This document shows positions 42,346-49,673 of a DNA stretch of 64,000 bases, one piece after another (the first letter of the stretch is position 1; each line of letters begins with the position of its first letter). Below the pieces are notes generated by a model. That model saw nothing but the letters and a program-made list of their open reading frames with translations. It ran no database searches and was not told where the DNA came from. The DNA lies in NCBI RefSeq assembly GCF_900167005.1, contig NZ_FUXW01000001.1, positions 434,001 through 498,000 on the forward strand. The letters run 5' to 3'. Source of the DNA: Butyricicoccus pullicaecorum DSM 23266 (lineage in GTDB: Bacteria > Bacillota > Clostridia > Oscillospirales > Butyricicoccaceae). The translations under genes and the position numbers were made by a program.

Positions 42346-42469
42346 CGCCCGCAGGCGACAATCGGGATTCTCAAGGGACGAGTCCCTTGAGCCCGTCCAG
42401 GTGGAACCTGGTCGAGCCCGCAGGCTCGAAATGCTCTGATTGAAACCCGGTGTCCGACCCGGGTTTCAA
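42346..42469 (+). repeat. Modular hairpin repeat, copy 4 (3' of the SLH gene)
   Basis: Same layout, different stem bases: CGCC/GGCG (42346-42357, loop CGCA), CTCAAGGGAC/GTCCCTTGAG (42370-42391), CCAGGT/ACCTGG (42397-42411), TCGAGCC/GGCTCGA (42412-42429, loop CGCA) and TTGAAACCCGG/CCGGGTTTCAA (42440-42469, loop TGTCCGAC). Confidence 0.85.
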
Positions 42470-42488
42470 CTGAAACAAACAAAAAGGG

Positions 42489-42516
42489 AAAGACCACCCG
42501 TTTGGGTGGTCTTTCT
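42489..42516 (+). terminator. Terminator after repeat copy 4
   Basis: AAAGACCACCC pairs with GGGTGGTCTTT around GTTT; the T-run is short. Confidence 0.8.
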
Positions 42517-42521
42517 TATGA

Positions 42522-42709
42522 GCGTGCTTTGCACGCAGGGAGATTGCGCACTCTGCGGAGTGCGCTTTTATTTTTATTTTGGTTGATTCCGGTCTTTGAC
42601 CGGAATCAAAAAGGGGATTTCGCGGCTTGCGAGCCGCGACTCAGGGCGCCGCCCTGAGAACCTGCAGCCTTTGAAAAGGCTGGCGAAACTTTTATTACGC
42701 CTGCGGGCG
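42522..42709 (-). repeat. Modular hairpin repeat, copy 5 (3' of the MocR-type gene)
   Basis: Reverse orientation. GCGTGC/GCACGC (42522-42536), GCGCACTC/GAGTGCGC (42546-42565, loop TGCG), TTGATTCCGGTC/GACCGGAATCAA (42583-42609), CGCGGCT/AGCCGCG (42621-42638, loop TGCG), CTCAGGGC/GCCCTGAG (42640-42658), CAGCCTT/AAGGCTG (42665-42682) and CGCC/GGCG (42698-42709, loop TGCG). On the minus strand the three tetraloops read CGCA. Confidence 0.85.
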
Positions 42710-42725
42710 GGAAAAGAGTGCGGCT

Positions 42726-44129
42726 TTATTTTTTCCAGGCCTTTCCCAAAGCGTTCACCGCATCAGGTAATTTTTCCGACGGAATACCGGCATAGCCCAA
42801 AATCACCGTTGCGGGTGGACAGGCTACTGCGGTATCCACATAATACCCAGACAATCCATACACTCGAACGCCCCGTTTCGCCGCCGATGCGATCAATTCC
42901 TTTTCATCCATACCATTTTCCACATGCAGCAGGATATGCAGACCGGCCTCCGCACCCGATACCGTATACATTCCGCGCAGTTCAGACTGTGACAGTGCAT
43001 CCAGCAGACTTTCCAGACGGGCTTTATATTGAATACGAATGCGGTTGACATGCCGTTCAAAGCTGCCGGTCTCGAGAAACCGCGCGAGCGTGTATTGTTC
43101 AAACACCGGGACGGTGGAGGCATAGCCGCCGAACTTTGCCTGATAGGCGGGCAGCAGACGGCGCGGAAGAACCAGATAGCCGATACGCAGCGAGGGTGCC
43201 AGACTCTTGGCGAAGGTGTTGAGGTAGATGACTCGATCTTCGTGGTCAAGCTCTTTGAGTGCCGGAATGGGACGGGAAGTAAAGCGAAACTCGGAATCGT
43301 AATCGTCCTCGATCAAATACCGGTCTTCGCCCTCGCTTGCCCAGCGCAGCAGGGAAGCGCGGCGGGCAGCCGGGGTGACAATGCCGAGGGGAAAGTGATG
43401 GGATGGGGTCAGGTAGGCAACCGATGCCGCACTCTGCCGCAGTGCTTCTATGGACAAACCCTCATCATCCAGCGGAATGGGTGCAGTCTCCGCATCGTTT
43501 GCCCGAAAAATCTGGGTCAATTTGGGATAACCTGGGGTTTCGATGGCATAGGTGCGTGTGCGTCCTAAAAGCTGGATAAGCAGGGTGACCAGATATTCCG
43601 AACCTGCACCGACGACAATCTGGTCGGTGTCCACCGAGATACCGCGAAAGGCGTACAGATATTGCCGAATCTGCTTGCGCAGTGCGGGTACACCTTGCGG
43701 TGCAGCGGCCAGCAGCAGACTGCGGTCGTAATCGGTCAGTACCGCGCGGGAAAGCTTTGCCCAGGTGGAAAACGGAAAGCAATCGGTATCAACGACGTTG
43801 GTTTTAAAATCAAAATCCGCGGTCTGTTCGGTCTTTTCCTGCTGCTTTTCCGGTGCAGCCTGTGCACAAGCCGTGCGCGGCAGGGCATCGAGCTGCTGCA
43901 CGAAATATCCGCTTCTGGGCACGGCACGCAGATAACCCTCGGCGGTCAGCTGGCCATAGGCGGTCTCGACCGTGATCTGACTGACCTTGAGGTGCTCAGC
44001 GAGTGGACGCTTGGCGGGCAGCCGGTCGCCGCCAGCGAGCACGCCGTTCATAATGTCGGCGCGGATGGCGCGGTATAGCTGCTCGTAGAGCGGCATTTTT
44101 GCAGTGTGATCGAGGTGATAGGTCAGCAT
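42726..44129 (-). CDS. MocR/PdxR-type GntR regulator with aminotransferase domain
   Basis: 467 aa. The N-terminal GntR winged helix (~1-75) has KMPLYEQLYRAIRADIMNG and VSQITVETAYGQLTAEGYL. A class I aminotransferase fold follows from ~105, with YLIEDDYDSEF (D275-Y277 region) and the PLP lysine K308 in NTFAKSLAPSLRIGY. Such proteins sense PLP or amino compounds and control vitamin B6 or amino-acid genes. No obvious target gene is adjacent; the regulon is not inferable here. The ATG follows GGAGG closely. Confidence 0.92.
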   Translation of the reverse strand: MLTYHLDHTAKMPLYEQLYRAIRADIMNGVLAGGDRLPAKRPLAEHLKVSQITVETAYGQLTAEGYLRAVPRSGYFVQQLDALPRTACAQAAPEKQQEKTEQTADFDFKTNVVDTDCFPFSTWAKLSRAVLTDYDRSLLLAAAPQGVPALRKQIRQYLYAFRGISVDTDQIVVGAGSEYLVTLLIQLLGRTRTYAIETPGYPKLTQIFRANDAETAPIPLDDEGLSIEALRQSAASVAYLTPSHHFPLGIVTPAARRASLLRWASEGEDRYLIEDDYDSEFRFTSRPIPALKELDHEDRVIYLNTFAKSLAPSLRIGYLVLPRRLLPAYQAKFGGYASTVPVFEQYTLARFLETGSFERHVNRIRIQYKARLESLLDALSQSELRGMYTVSGAEAGLHILLHVENGMDEKELIASAAKRGVRVYGLSGYYVDTAVACPPATVILGYAGIPSEKLPDAVNALGKAWKK

Positions 44130-44159
44130 ACATCCAGCCTCCGCAGATAATATGAGTTC

Positions 44160-44188
44160 AGAATAGCCGTTTTGCGCGGTAAAGTCAA
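44160..44188 (-). promoter_or_regulatory. Promoter for the MocR-type gene
   Basis: Minus strand: TTGACT (44188-44183), 17 nt, TATTCT (44165-44160). Confidence 0.65.
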
Positions 44189-44234
44189 GTCAAAAAGGCA
44201 CCGATCGTGCGTGATCGGTGCCCCGGTATGGTCG

Positions 44235-44675
44235 TTATTGGTCTTGCTGTTCAAAGAAGGATTGCAGCTTTTGCAGACTGCTCGCCAAAAGCGCGGTTTC
44301 ACTGTCCGACAGCTCGCTCAGTGCGGCCGAGATCATGCGCTCATGAAACTCCTTGTGGTACGCATGGATGGCTTCGCCGCGCGGTGTCAGTGAGATATTG
44401 ACCACGCGTTTGTCCGCAGTATCACGTGTGCGCTGAATCAGTCCCTTGCTCTCGAGTTTGTCACAGGCAACCGTGAAGGTGGCCAGCGTGACACCGACAG
44501 ACTTTGCAATGGTGGACATACGGCTGGGTTGCTCGGCAGCGATCTTTTCGATAATATGGATCTCGGTCAGCGAGATATTATCGCCGATGCCGGCTGTCAG
44601 GGTGCGCTCCTCGATTTTGTTGATGCGACTCCAAATATCGACCAGAAAATTATTGATGGAATCAAAGTCCGACAT
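44235..44675 (-). CDS. MarR-family transcriptional regulator
   Basis: 146 aa from the ATG at 44675 (GGAGGGTCTC ahead). The frame runs open far upstream, but those residues lie beyond the promoter. The winged-helix core ISLTEIHIIEKIAAEQPSRM, STIAKSVGVTLATFTVACDK, LESKGLIQRTRDTADKRVVN is MarR-like. The form NISLTEIHIIEKI with a small upstream operator resembles FabT-type regulators of fatty-acid synthesis, but no fab gene is in the window, so that is only a possibility. Confidence 0.9.
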   Translation of the reverse strand: MSDFDSINNFLVDIWSRINKIEERTLTAGIGDNISLTEIHIIEKIAAEQPSRMSTIAKSVGVTLATFTVACDKLESKGLIQRTRDTADKRVVNISLTPRGEAIHAYHKEFHERMISAALSELSDSETALLASSLQKLQSFFEQQDQ

Positions 44676-44700
44676 GAGACCCTCCAATCTGCAAAAATAG

Positions 44701-44717
44701 TTAATTTGGCAAACTAA
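44701..44717 (-). promoter_or_regulatory. Probable operator of the MarR-type regulator
   Basis: TTAATTTG (44701-44708), centre G, CAAACTAA (44710-44717): palindrome with one mismatch. It directly abuts the -10 box, as expected for autorepression. Confidence 0.6.
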
Positions 44718-44745
44718 GTATAGCATACCCCTGTGGGAAAGACAA
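44717..44745 (-). promoter_or_regulatory. Promoter of the MarR-type regulator
   Basis: Minus strand: TTGTCT (44745-44740), 17 nt, TATACT (44722-44717). Confidence 0.65.
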
Positions 44746-44786
44746 GATGAAGGTGAAAAAAACGGATTTTTGTCGAAAAGAGGACG

Positions 44787-44816
44787 AAAAAAGAGACCGT
44801 CTGACAGACGGCCTCT
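44787..44816 (-). terminator. Terminator of the queG-ricT operon
   Basis: AGAGACCGTCT (44792-44802) faces AGACGGCCTCT (44806-44816); T6 follows on the minus strand. Confidence 0.88.
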
Positions 44817-44826
44817 TGAAGAACCC

Positions 44827-46065
44827 TTATTCAGCGGACGGCGTAGCGTTACCCTCACCGGACGAACGGCGGCGCTTGGCACCACCGCGGCGGCGACGGC
44901 GACGGCGTACCACCTCACCGGACTCAGTGTTCTCGCCAGTCTCCTGCGCGGGCTGTTCGACGGCATCCTTGGGCGGTGCAGCCTTGACCAGACGGGGACG
45001 GTCAGAACCGTCGGGCGCTTCACGGCGCGGCTTGCGCGCGGGCGCTGCGGGCTTGTCCTCGGTGCTTTGCGGCGCAGCCTTGACACGGCGCGGCTTTTCG
45101 TTACGCGGACGGACGGGCGGCTGTGCGACTGCGACCGGCTCCTGCTCCTGCATGGGGTCGATCTCGGGCTGCTTTTGCTGTTTTGCGCAGTTCTGGCAGC
45201 ACTCGCCGCCGTGATTATTGCCGTTATTATTATTGTTGTTGTTCTTCTTGGCGCGACCCGAACGAATCATCTGGCAGTCGGTGCACGCGAAAACGCGAGG
45301 CTCGTCCGGTGCATCCTCGAGCTGCACCTTGCATGTACCGCGCAGCATCTGGGTAGACAGGACAGTGCCGCGACCCTCCGGGGTCTCAACCAGACTGTCG
45401 GTCTTGGGCGTGACCTTTTGCAGCTCGGAATAGACCTCGTGCTCGTACTTGAGGCAGCACATCAGGCGGCCGCAGGTACCCGAAATTTTAGCCGGGTTGA
45501 GTGACAGGTTCTGTTCCTTTGCCATGTTGATGGACACCGGCTGAAAGTCGCCCAGATAGGACGCGCAGCACAGTTCGCGGCCACAGATGCCCAGACCACC
45601 GATCATCTTGGCCTCATCGCGTACGCCGATCTGGCGCAGCTCGATGCGGGTGCGGAAGATGGCAGCCAGATCCTTGACCAAGCCGCGGAAGTCTACACGG
45701 CCATCTGCCGTGAAGTAGAACAGGATCTTGTTGAGATCGAAGGTGCACTCGACAGCGACCAGACGCATGTCCAGCTTGTGTTCCTCGATCTTGCGCCGTG
45801 CGATCTGGTAGGCTTCCTTGGCCTGACGCTCGTTTTCGCGGGCGACTTCCAGATCGCGTTCGGTCGCGATGCGGATGATTTTCTTGAGCGGCGAGACGAC
45901 TTCACGCTCGGACACTTCGGTGTTGCCCATGGCGCACTCGCCGCACTCGACACCGCGTGCGGTCTCCACGATAACGCTTTGTCCGCGCTTGACCGTGATG
46001 CCGCAGGGGTCAAAATAGTATACTTTGCCGACTCGTTTGAATCGGACACCAATGACAGTCAGCAA
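44827..46065 (-). CDS. ricT: RicT/YaaT (PSP1-domain) regulator with long basic tail
   Basis: 412 aa. The N-terminal ~265 residues are the PSP1/YaaT fold. The cysteine set GICGRELCCASYLGD, GTCGRLMCCLKYE and VECGECAMG is thought to bind Fe-S clusters with RicA and RicF. In Bacillus the complex promotes RNase Y maturation of mRNAs and is needed for sporulation and competence. An Asn-rich stretch and a disordered tail (~275-412) end in an Arg run (VVRRRRRRRGGAKRRRSSG), longer than the Bacillus protein and probably RNA-binding. It is the last gene of its operon. Confidence 0.93.
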   Translation of the reverse strand: MLTVIGVRFKRVGKVYYFDPCGITVKRGQSVIVETARGVECGECAMGNTEVSEREVVSPLKKIIRIATERDLEVARENERQAKEAYQIARRKIEEHKLDMRLVAVECTFDLNKILFYFTADGRVDFRGLVKDLAAIFRTRIELRQIGVRDEAKMIGGLGICGRELCCASYLGDFQPVSINMAKEQNLSLNPAKISGTCGRLMCCLKYEHEVYSELQKVTPKTDSLVETPEGRGTVLSTQMLRGTCKVQLEDAPDEPRVFACTDCQMIRSGRAKKNNNNNNNGNNHGGECCQNCAKQQKQPEIDPMQEQEPVAVAQPPVRPRNEKPRRVKAAPQSTEDKPAAPARKPRREAPDGSDRPRLVKAAPPKDAVEQPAQETGENTESGEVVRRRRRRRGGAKRRRSSGEGNATPSAE

Positions 46066-46100
46066 TCTAAATGTTCCTCCGTTTCAGTATGCCGCGGATA

Positions 46101-46991
46101 TTATTTGGATGATTGCGGCGGATGGCAGATGGCGTAAGCACCTGCCGCAAGGACAGCGCACTGGATGGGTGCGCTTGCGTTGACCTCAGCGCGGCGGGAC
46201 AGCAGCGTGAGGTGATTGTAGACCGCGAGGATTTTTTCCGCGGTCAGTGCGCCGGCGAGGGCGCGGGTCTCGGCGGAGAGTGCCGGGACGAGCGGGGCAG
46301 CACCGACCGATACCAGAGCGGCATCGCGCAGCGCAGTCCCGAGCAGGGTCATGGCCTGCTGAAAAGCGGCCTTGTTCAGTTTGGCAAATCCATTTGCACC
46401 CAGCAGCATGCCGTATTCGTCTCCCTTGGCCATGGCGCGCAGGAACGCGCGGGATGGCTCGAGCAGCTCGGGGTTCTGGTCAGCGGACACATGCGGCGGC
46501 TCGAGCTGGTAGATGGCGCAGCGCGAGCGGATGGTCTGGAGCAGGACACCGGGTTGGGACGAGAGCAGGATAAAAAAGACATAGCGCGGCGGCTCTTCGA
46601 GCACCTTGAGCAGGGCATTCTGTGCACTCAGATTCATGCGGTCGGCGTTGTGGATGATGAAGACCTTGCGGTCACCGTCGTTCGGCAGAATAGCCGCCTC
46701 ATCACGGATATTGCGTGCGGTCTCGACCTTGATTTCGCCATCTCCCTCATCAATGACAATTAAATCGGGATGCGTACCGTGCGCGACCTTGTGGCACGAG
46801 GCGCACGCGCCGCACGGACGGGGCGAAGCACCGGTGCACAGGAGTGCAGCTGCGATGGTTTGAGCGAAATCGGTTTTTCCGCTGCCATCCGGGCCGGATA
46901 ACAGAACAGCCTGCGGAAAACGGCGATCAAGCGCAGTCCGCAGGCTAGCTTTGAGTGCGGTATTGCCGGGCAGAGCGTCAAATCCAGGCAT
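46101..46991 (-). CDS. holB: DNA polymerase III subunit delta'
   Basis: 296 aa, part of the clamp loader. The AAA+ core has SGPDGSGKTDFAQ (Walker A) and four zinc cysteines (CTGASPRPCGACASCHKV). NALLKVLEEPPRYVFFILLS and SRCAIYQLEPP (SRC motif) follow. It overlaps darA by one base (TAATG) and precedes ricT by 35 nt. This order (yaaQ-holB-yaaT) matches Bacillus except for the missing yaaR. Confidence 0.93.
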   Translation of the reverse strand: MPGFDALPGNTALKASLRTALDRRFPQAVLLSGPDGSGKTDFAQTIAAALLCTGASPRPCGACASCHKVAHGTHPDLIVIDEGDGEIKVETARNIRDEAAILPNDGDRKVFIIHNADRMNLSAQNALLKVLEEPPRYVFFILLSSQPGVLLQTIRSRCAIYQLEPPHVSADQNPELLEPSRAFLRAMAKGDEYGMLLGANGFAKLNKAAFQQAMTLLGTALRDAALVSVGAAPLVPALSAETRALAGALTAEKILAVYNHLTLLSRRAEVNASAPIQCAVLAAGAYAICHPPQSSK

Positions 46992-47314
46992 TACAGTTTC
47001 TCAAACTGCTCGACGTTCAGCACGAATACGGTCGCACCGCCGACCGTGACCTCGACCGGCATTGCCGGATGGAAGCCAACGCCCAGATTTGCCGTCGTCG
47101 GGATGATCTGTTTGCGGGTGTTGGAATATTTGCGGATGAGATCCATCGCCTCGTCCAGGCGGGAGTCTTCCAGACCGATCAGGATGGTGACGTTACCGGC
47201 ACGCAGAAAGCCGCCGGTGGTGGCGAGCTTGGTGATCTGGAATCCGGCCTCCATGAGGTGATTCATTACACTATGCGCGTCATCGGAATTGATGATTGCA
47301 AGCAGCATTTTCAT
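46991..47314 (-). CDS. darA: Cyclic-di-AMP receptor DarA/PstA (YaaQ)
   Basis: 107 aa, PII-like. MKMLLAIINSDDAHSVMNHL, TKLATTGGFLRAGNVTILIG and the end NVEQFEKL match the family. It binds c-di-AMP and is linked to osmotic and metabolic control; partner proteins are unknown. GGAGG lies ahead of the ATG. It is in the operon between the yaaO-like decarboxylase and holB. Confidence 0.95.
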   Translation of the reverse strand: MKMLLAIINSDDAHSVMNHLMEAGFQITKLATTGGFLRAGNVTILIGLEDSRLDEAMDLIRKYSNTRKQIIPTTANLGVGFHPAMPVEVTVGGATVFVLNVEQFEKL

Positions 47315-47352
47315 AGGGAAACCCTCCTTTTCCGCCTCTCACCGTAAAAAAA

Positions 47353-48708
47353 TCACGGCTGATATACAGAGATGCGGTCAATCGTATTATAACATTGATT
47401 TCTGAGAAATACAATGTGTTCGGCGGTGATTTCTTCACCCGGCCAGAGCACGGGAACGCCGGGCGGATACGGGGTAACCGGACGGGCGCAGACCATACCG
47501 GGCTGTACATCGTCCAGAAACAGCGTGGAGGCATTGCCGAGCAGAGCGCGGCGCACGGATAGAGCCGGACGGGGAACGGGTAAGGGCGGCAAGGGTGCGG
47601 GCAGCGCGGTCTGCTGTACTTCACGCGATAGGGTGTCCAACGCCTCGCGCAGGCGATCCAGATTGTCGTCCAGATCGGCTGGCGTGACGATACATACCAT
47701 ATTACGCGCGTCGCTCATCTCGCATGCCACCCCAAACCGCTCATACAGCGTGTCGGCCAGCTGATCCCCCGTCCAGTCGGTACCGGCGGTCGAGACGGTC
47801 AGACGGCAGGGATCGAGATCGTTTCCGGTCAGCGGTCGGAACTTGGTGTGCTCGGCCAGATGCAGGCGCAGGGCGTGAACGGCCTCGGCTGCTTTCTGAT
47901 AGCTGTCATCCTGCTCGAGCGCATCGCGTGCCAGATCCAGACTGACCATCATGGCATAGGACGGGCTGGACGTGCCGAACAGGGACGCACCCTCACGCAG
48001 GCGGTCGCTGTCTATTGTGCCGCTCGACAGCAGCATAGCCGACTGGCCGAGCGCATAGAGTGTCTTGTGCGCACTCAGCGTCGCGAGGTCTGCACCCTCC
48101 TGGATGGGCGAGGGCAGGCCGACCGCGGGAAAGTGCGCACCGTGCGCGGCGTCGACCAGTAACTTGGCGCCGTGCGCATGGCAGACCGCTGCGATCGCCG
48201 GGATATCCTGCCGCACGCCGTAATAGTTGGGGGAGGTGACGAGTACGGCACGGATGGATGGATTTTGACTCAGTGCCCGGTCAATGTCGTCCGGACAGAG
48301 CAGACCGGGAATGCCGAACGGCTCGATGGTTTTGGGAAAGACGAAAGCCGGGGACAGATCGAGCATGGCGGCCGCGTGCGCGGCGGATTTGTGGCAGTTG
48401 CGGTCAAACAGCACGTCGGCACCGGCACCGGCAGCCGCGTACAGCATGGTGTGGATGCCCTGAGTCGAACCGCCGGTCAGAAAATGGCAGTCGGGAGCGT
48501 GGTAGAAGCGTGCGGCCTGTTCCTCGGCCTGCCGGATGGGACCTTCTCCCGTGTACAGGTTGCCGGTCTCGTAGACCTCGGTGAAGTCCAGCGGCAGAAT
48601 GGGACCGAAATCGGGCAGAACATCCTTGCCCTTGTGCCCGGGCATGTGAAAGCGTGCGGTATGCTTTTGCGACAGGGCGCGCAGCGCATGATACAGAGGG
48701 GTATTCAT
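47353..48708 (-). CDS. Orn/Lys/Arg decarboxylase-family protein (YaaO-like)
   Basis: 451 aa. PLP enzyme with RFHMPGHKGKD at the start, TGGSTQGIHTMLYAA (~78-92), DAAHGAHFP (~186-194) and the lysine K215 in SAHKTLYALGQSAML. The C-terminal domain is short. YaaO of Bacillus is uncharacterised; relatives decarboxylate arginine, lysine or ornithine. It overlaps the QueG-like gene by 4 nt (ATGA). In Bacillus tmk follows yaaO; here darA follows directly. Confidence 0.9.
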   Translation of the reverse strand: MNTPLYHALRALSQKHTARFHMPGHKGKDVLPDFGPILPLDFTEVYETGNLYTGEGPIRQAEEQAARFYHAPDCHFLTGGSTQGIHTMLYAAAGAGADVLFDRNCHKSAAHAAAMLDLSPAFVFPKTIEPFGIPGLLCPDDIDRALSQNPSIRAVLVTSPNYYGVRQDIPAIAAVCHAHGAKLLVDAAHGAHFPAVGLPSPIQEGADLATLSAHKTLYALGQSAMLLSSGTIDSDRLREGASLFGTSSPSYAMMVSLDLARDALEQDDSYQKAAEAVHALRLHLAEHTKFRPLTGNDLDPCRLTVSTAGTDWTGDQLADTLYERFGVACEMSDARNMVCIVTPADLDDNLDRLREALDTLSREVQQTALPAPLPPLPVPRPALSVRRALLGNASTLFLDDVQPGMVCARPVTPYPPGVPVLWPGEEITAEHIVFLRNQCYNTIDRISVYQP

Positions 48709-49523
48709 GGATTGTCTCCTTCTTTGAGGCTCAGATTGCGCCGGAGCGGCGCGGGGCCGCGCCAGGTGAATGCGCGGTCGGGGTATTTTTCACAGAATTG
48801 GCGGCGGGTCAGACCGTCCACATCGGCCAGCGTCAGCGTATCAATCGGGGACTGTCTGAAATCCGGGATGTCGGTCTGTTTGGCGTGTTTGTTCATCGGG
48901 CAGACCAGCTGGCAGGTATCACAGCCCCACACGAGCGGGTGCTCGCGCACGAGCGCGGCCTGCTCTTCGGTCAGGGTGCCGCCCTGCTGGGTGAGTGCGG
49001 ACAGACAGCGTTCTTTGTCCAGTTCGACCGGGCAGGCACGGCGGCACGCGCCGCAGTGCAGACAGCCTTGGGGTGTTTGTTCGGTTGCCGGCAGGTCGAG
49101 ATCGGTCACAATGGTGCCGATAAAGACATAGCTGCCGTAGTCGGGATGGATGAGCAGTCCGTTATCCCCGATACAGCCCAGACCGGCGCAGGCGGCGGCG
49201 TAGACCTCGGGCAAGGGGGAGTCGTCGGCCAGCACGACAAAGTGGTTGTCTGGGTATTCGGCTTGGAACGCCTTGGCGACTGCACCTAACCGGTCGGCAA
49301 TGACCGCGTGATAGTCCCGGCCTCGGGCGTACAGCGACAGGTTGCCGGAAGGTGCGCCGGTGAGGTAGGGGAAGAGGGCAACGAGGACGCTGCGGGGAGA
49401 GTCGATCAGACGGGACAGACCGAGCCGCTGCCGGTCGTCCATGTGGGAAAGCAGAGTGCCCATCGCACACACACCACATGCACAGAGTCCGCCTGACACG
49501 GACAATCTATCGACAATGTTCAA
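48705..49523 (-). CDS. QueG-like 4Fe-4S protein (epoxyqueuosine reductase family)
   Basis: 272 aa from a TTG at 49523. An upstream in-frame ATG (49598) is rejected because the extended -10 box lies inside that extension, and GGAGAAGG precedes the TTG. Two ferredoxin-type cluster motifs are visible: CLHCGACRRACPVELDKERC and CDTCQLVCP. It lacks the first ~60-70 residues and the C-terminal HEAT part of full-length QueG (~370 aa). A role in queuosine synthesis is therefore uncertain. First gene of a five-gene operon ending in ricT. Confidence 0.8.
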   Translation of the reverse strand: MNIVDRLSVSGGLCACGVCAMGTLLSHMDDRQRLGLSRLIDSPRSVLVALFPYLTGAPSGNLSLYARGRDYHAVIADRLGAVAKAFQAEYPDNHFVVLADDSPLPEVYAAACAGLGCIGDNGLLIHPDYGSYVFIGTIVTDLDLPATEQTPQGCLHCGACRRACPVELDKERCLSALTQQGGTLTEEQAALVREHPLVWGCDTCQLVCPMNKHAKQTDIPDFRQSPIDTLTLADVDGLTRRQFCEKYPDRAFTWRGPAPLRRNLSLKEGDNP

Positions 49524-49553
49524 AATTCCTTCTCCTTCGACGGGTTTTTCTAC

Positions 49554-49562
49554 ATTATAGCA
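49554..49562 (-). promoter_or_regulatory. Extended -10 promoter for the queG-like operon
   Basis: Minus strand TGC-TATAAT (49562-49554); the -35 at the right distance is weak (TTTCTT). Confidence 0.55.
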
Positions 49563-49585
49563 TAAAGGTTTTGCCAAAGAAACAC

Positions 49586-49614
49586 TTGCGTGCGGCACGG
49601 CGGGGGACTATAAT
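49586..49614 (+). promoter_or_regulatory. Promoter for serC-serA
   Basis: TTGCGT (49586-49591), 17 nt, TATAAT (49609-49614). It lies back to back with the queG-like promoter. Confidence 0.75.
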
Positions 49615-49673
49615 AGACTCATTCATACTTTATCCCTATAAAGTATTACGTAATGAAAGGCAGGTCACAAGCG

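Noticed and set aside
42596-43048. Apparent small proteins starting with GIKKGIS/NQKGIS-type sequence at 42596, 35194-35415 and 35540-35812
   Set aside because: They are translations of the hairpin repeat family and run into unrelated antisense sequence; similarity between them reflects the repeat, not a protein family.
49524-49598. 25-codon N-terminal extension of the QueG-like protein
   Set aside because: It contains the -10 box and lies upstream of the ribosome site for the TTG start.
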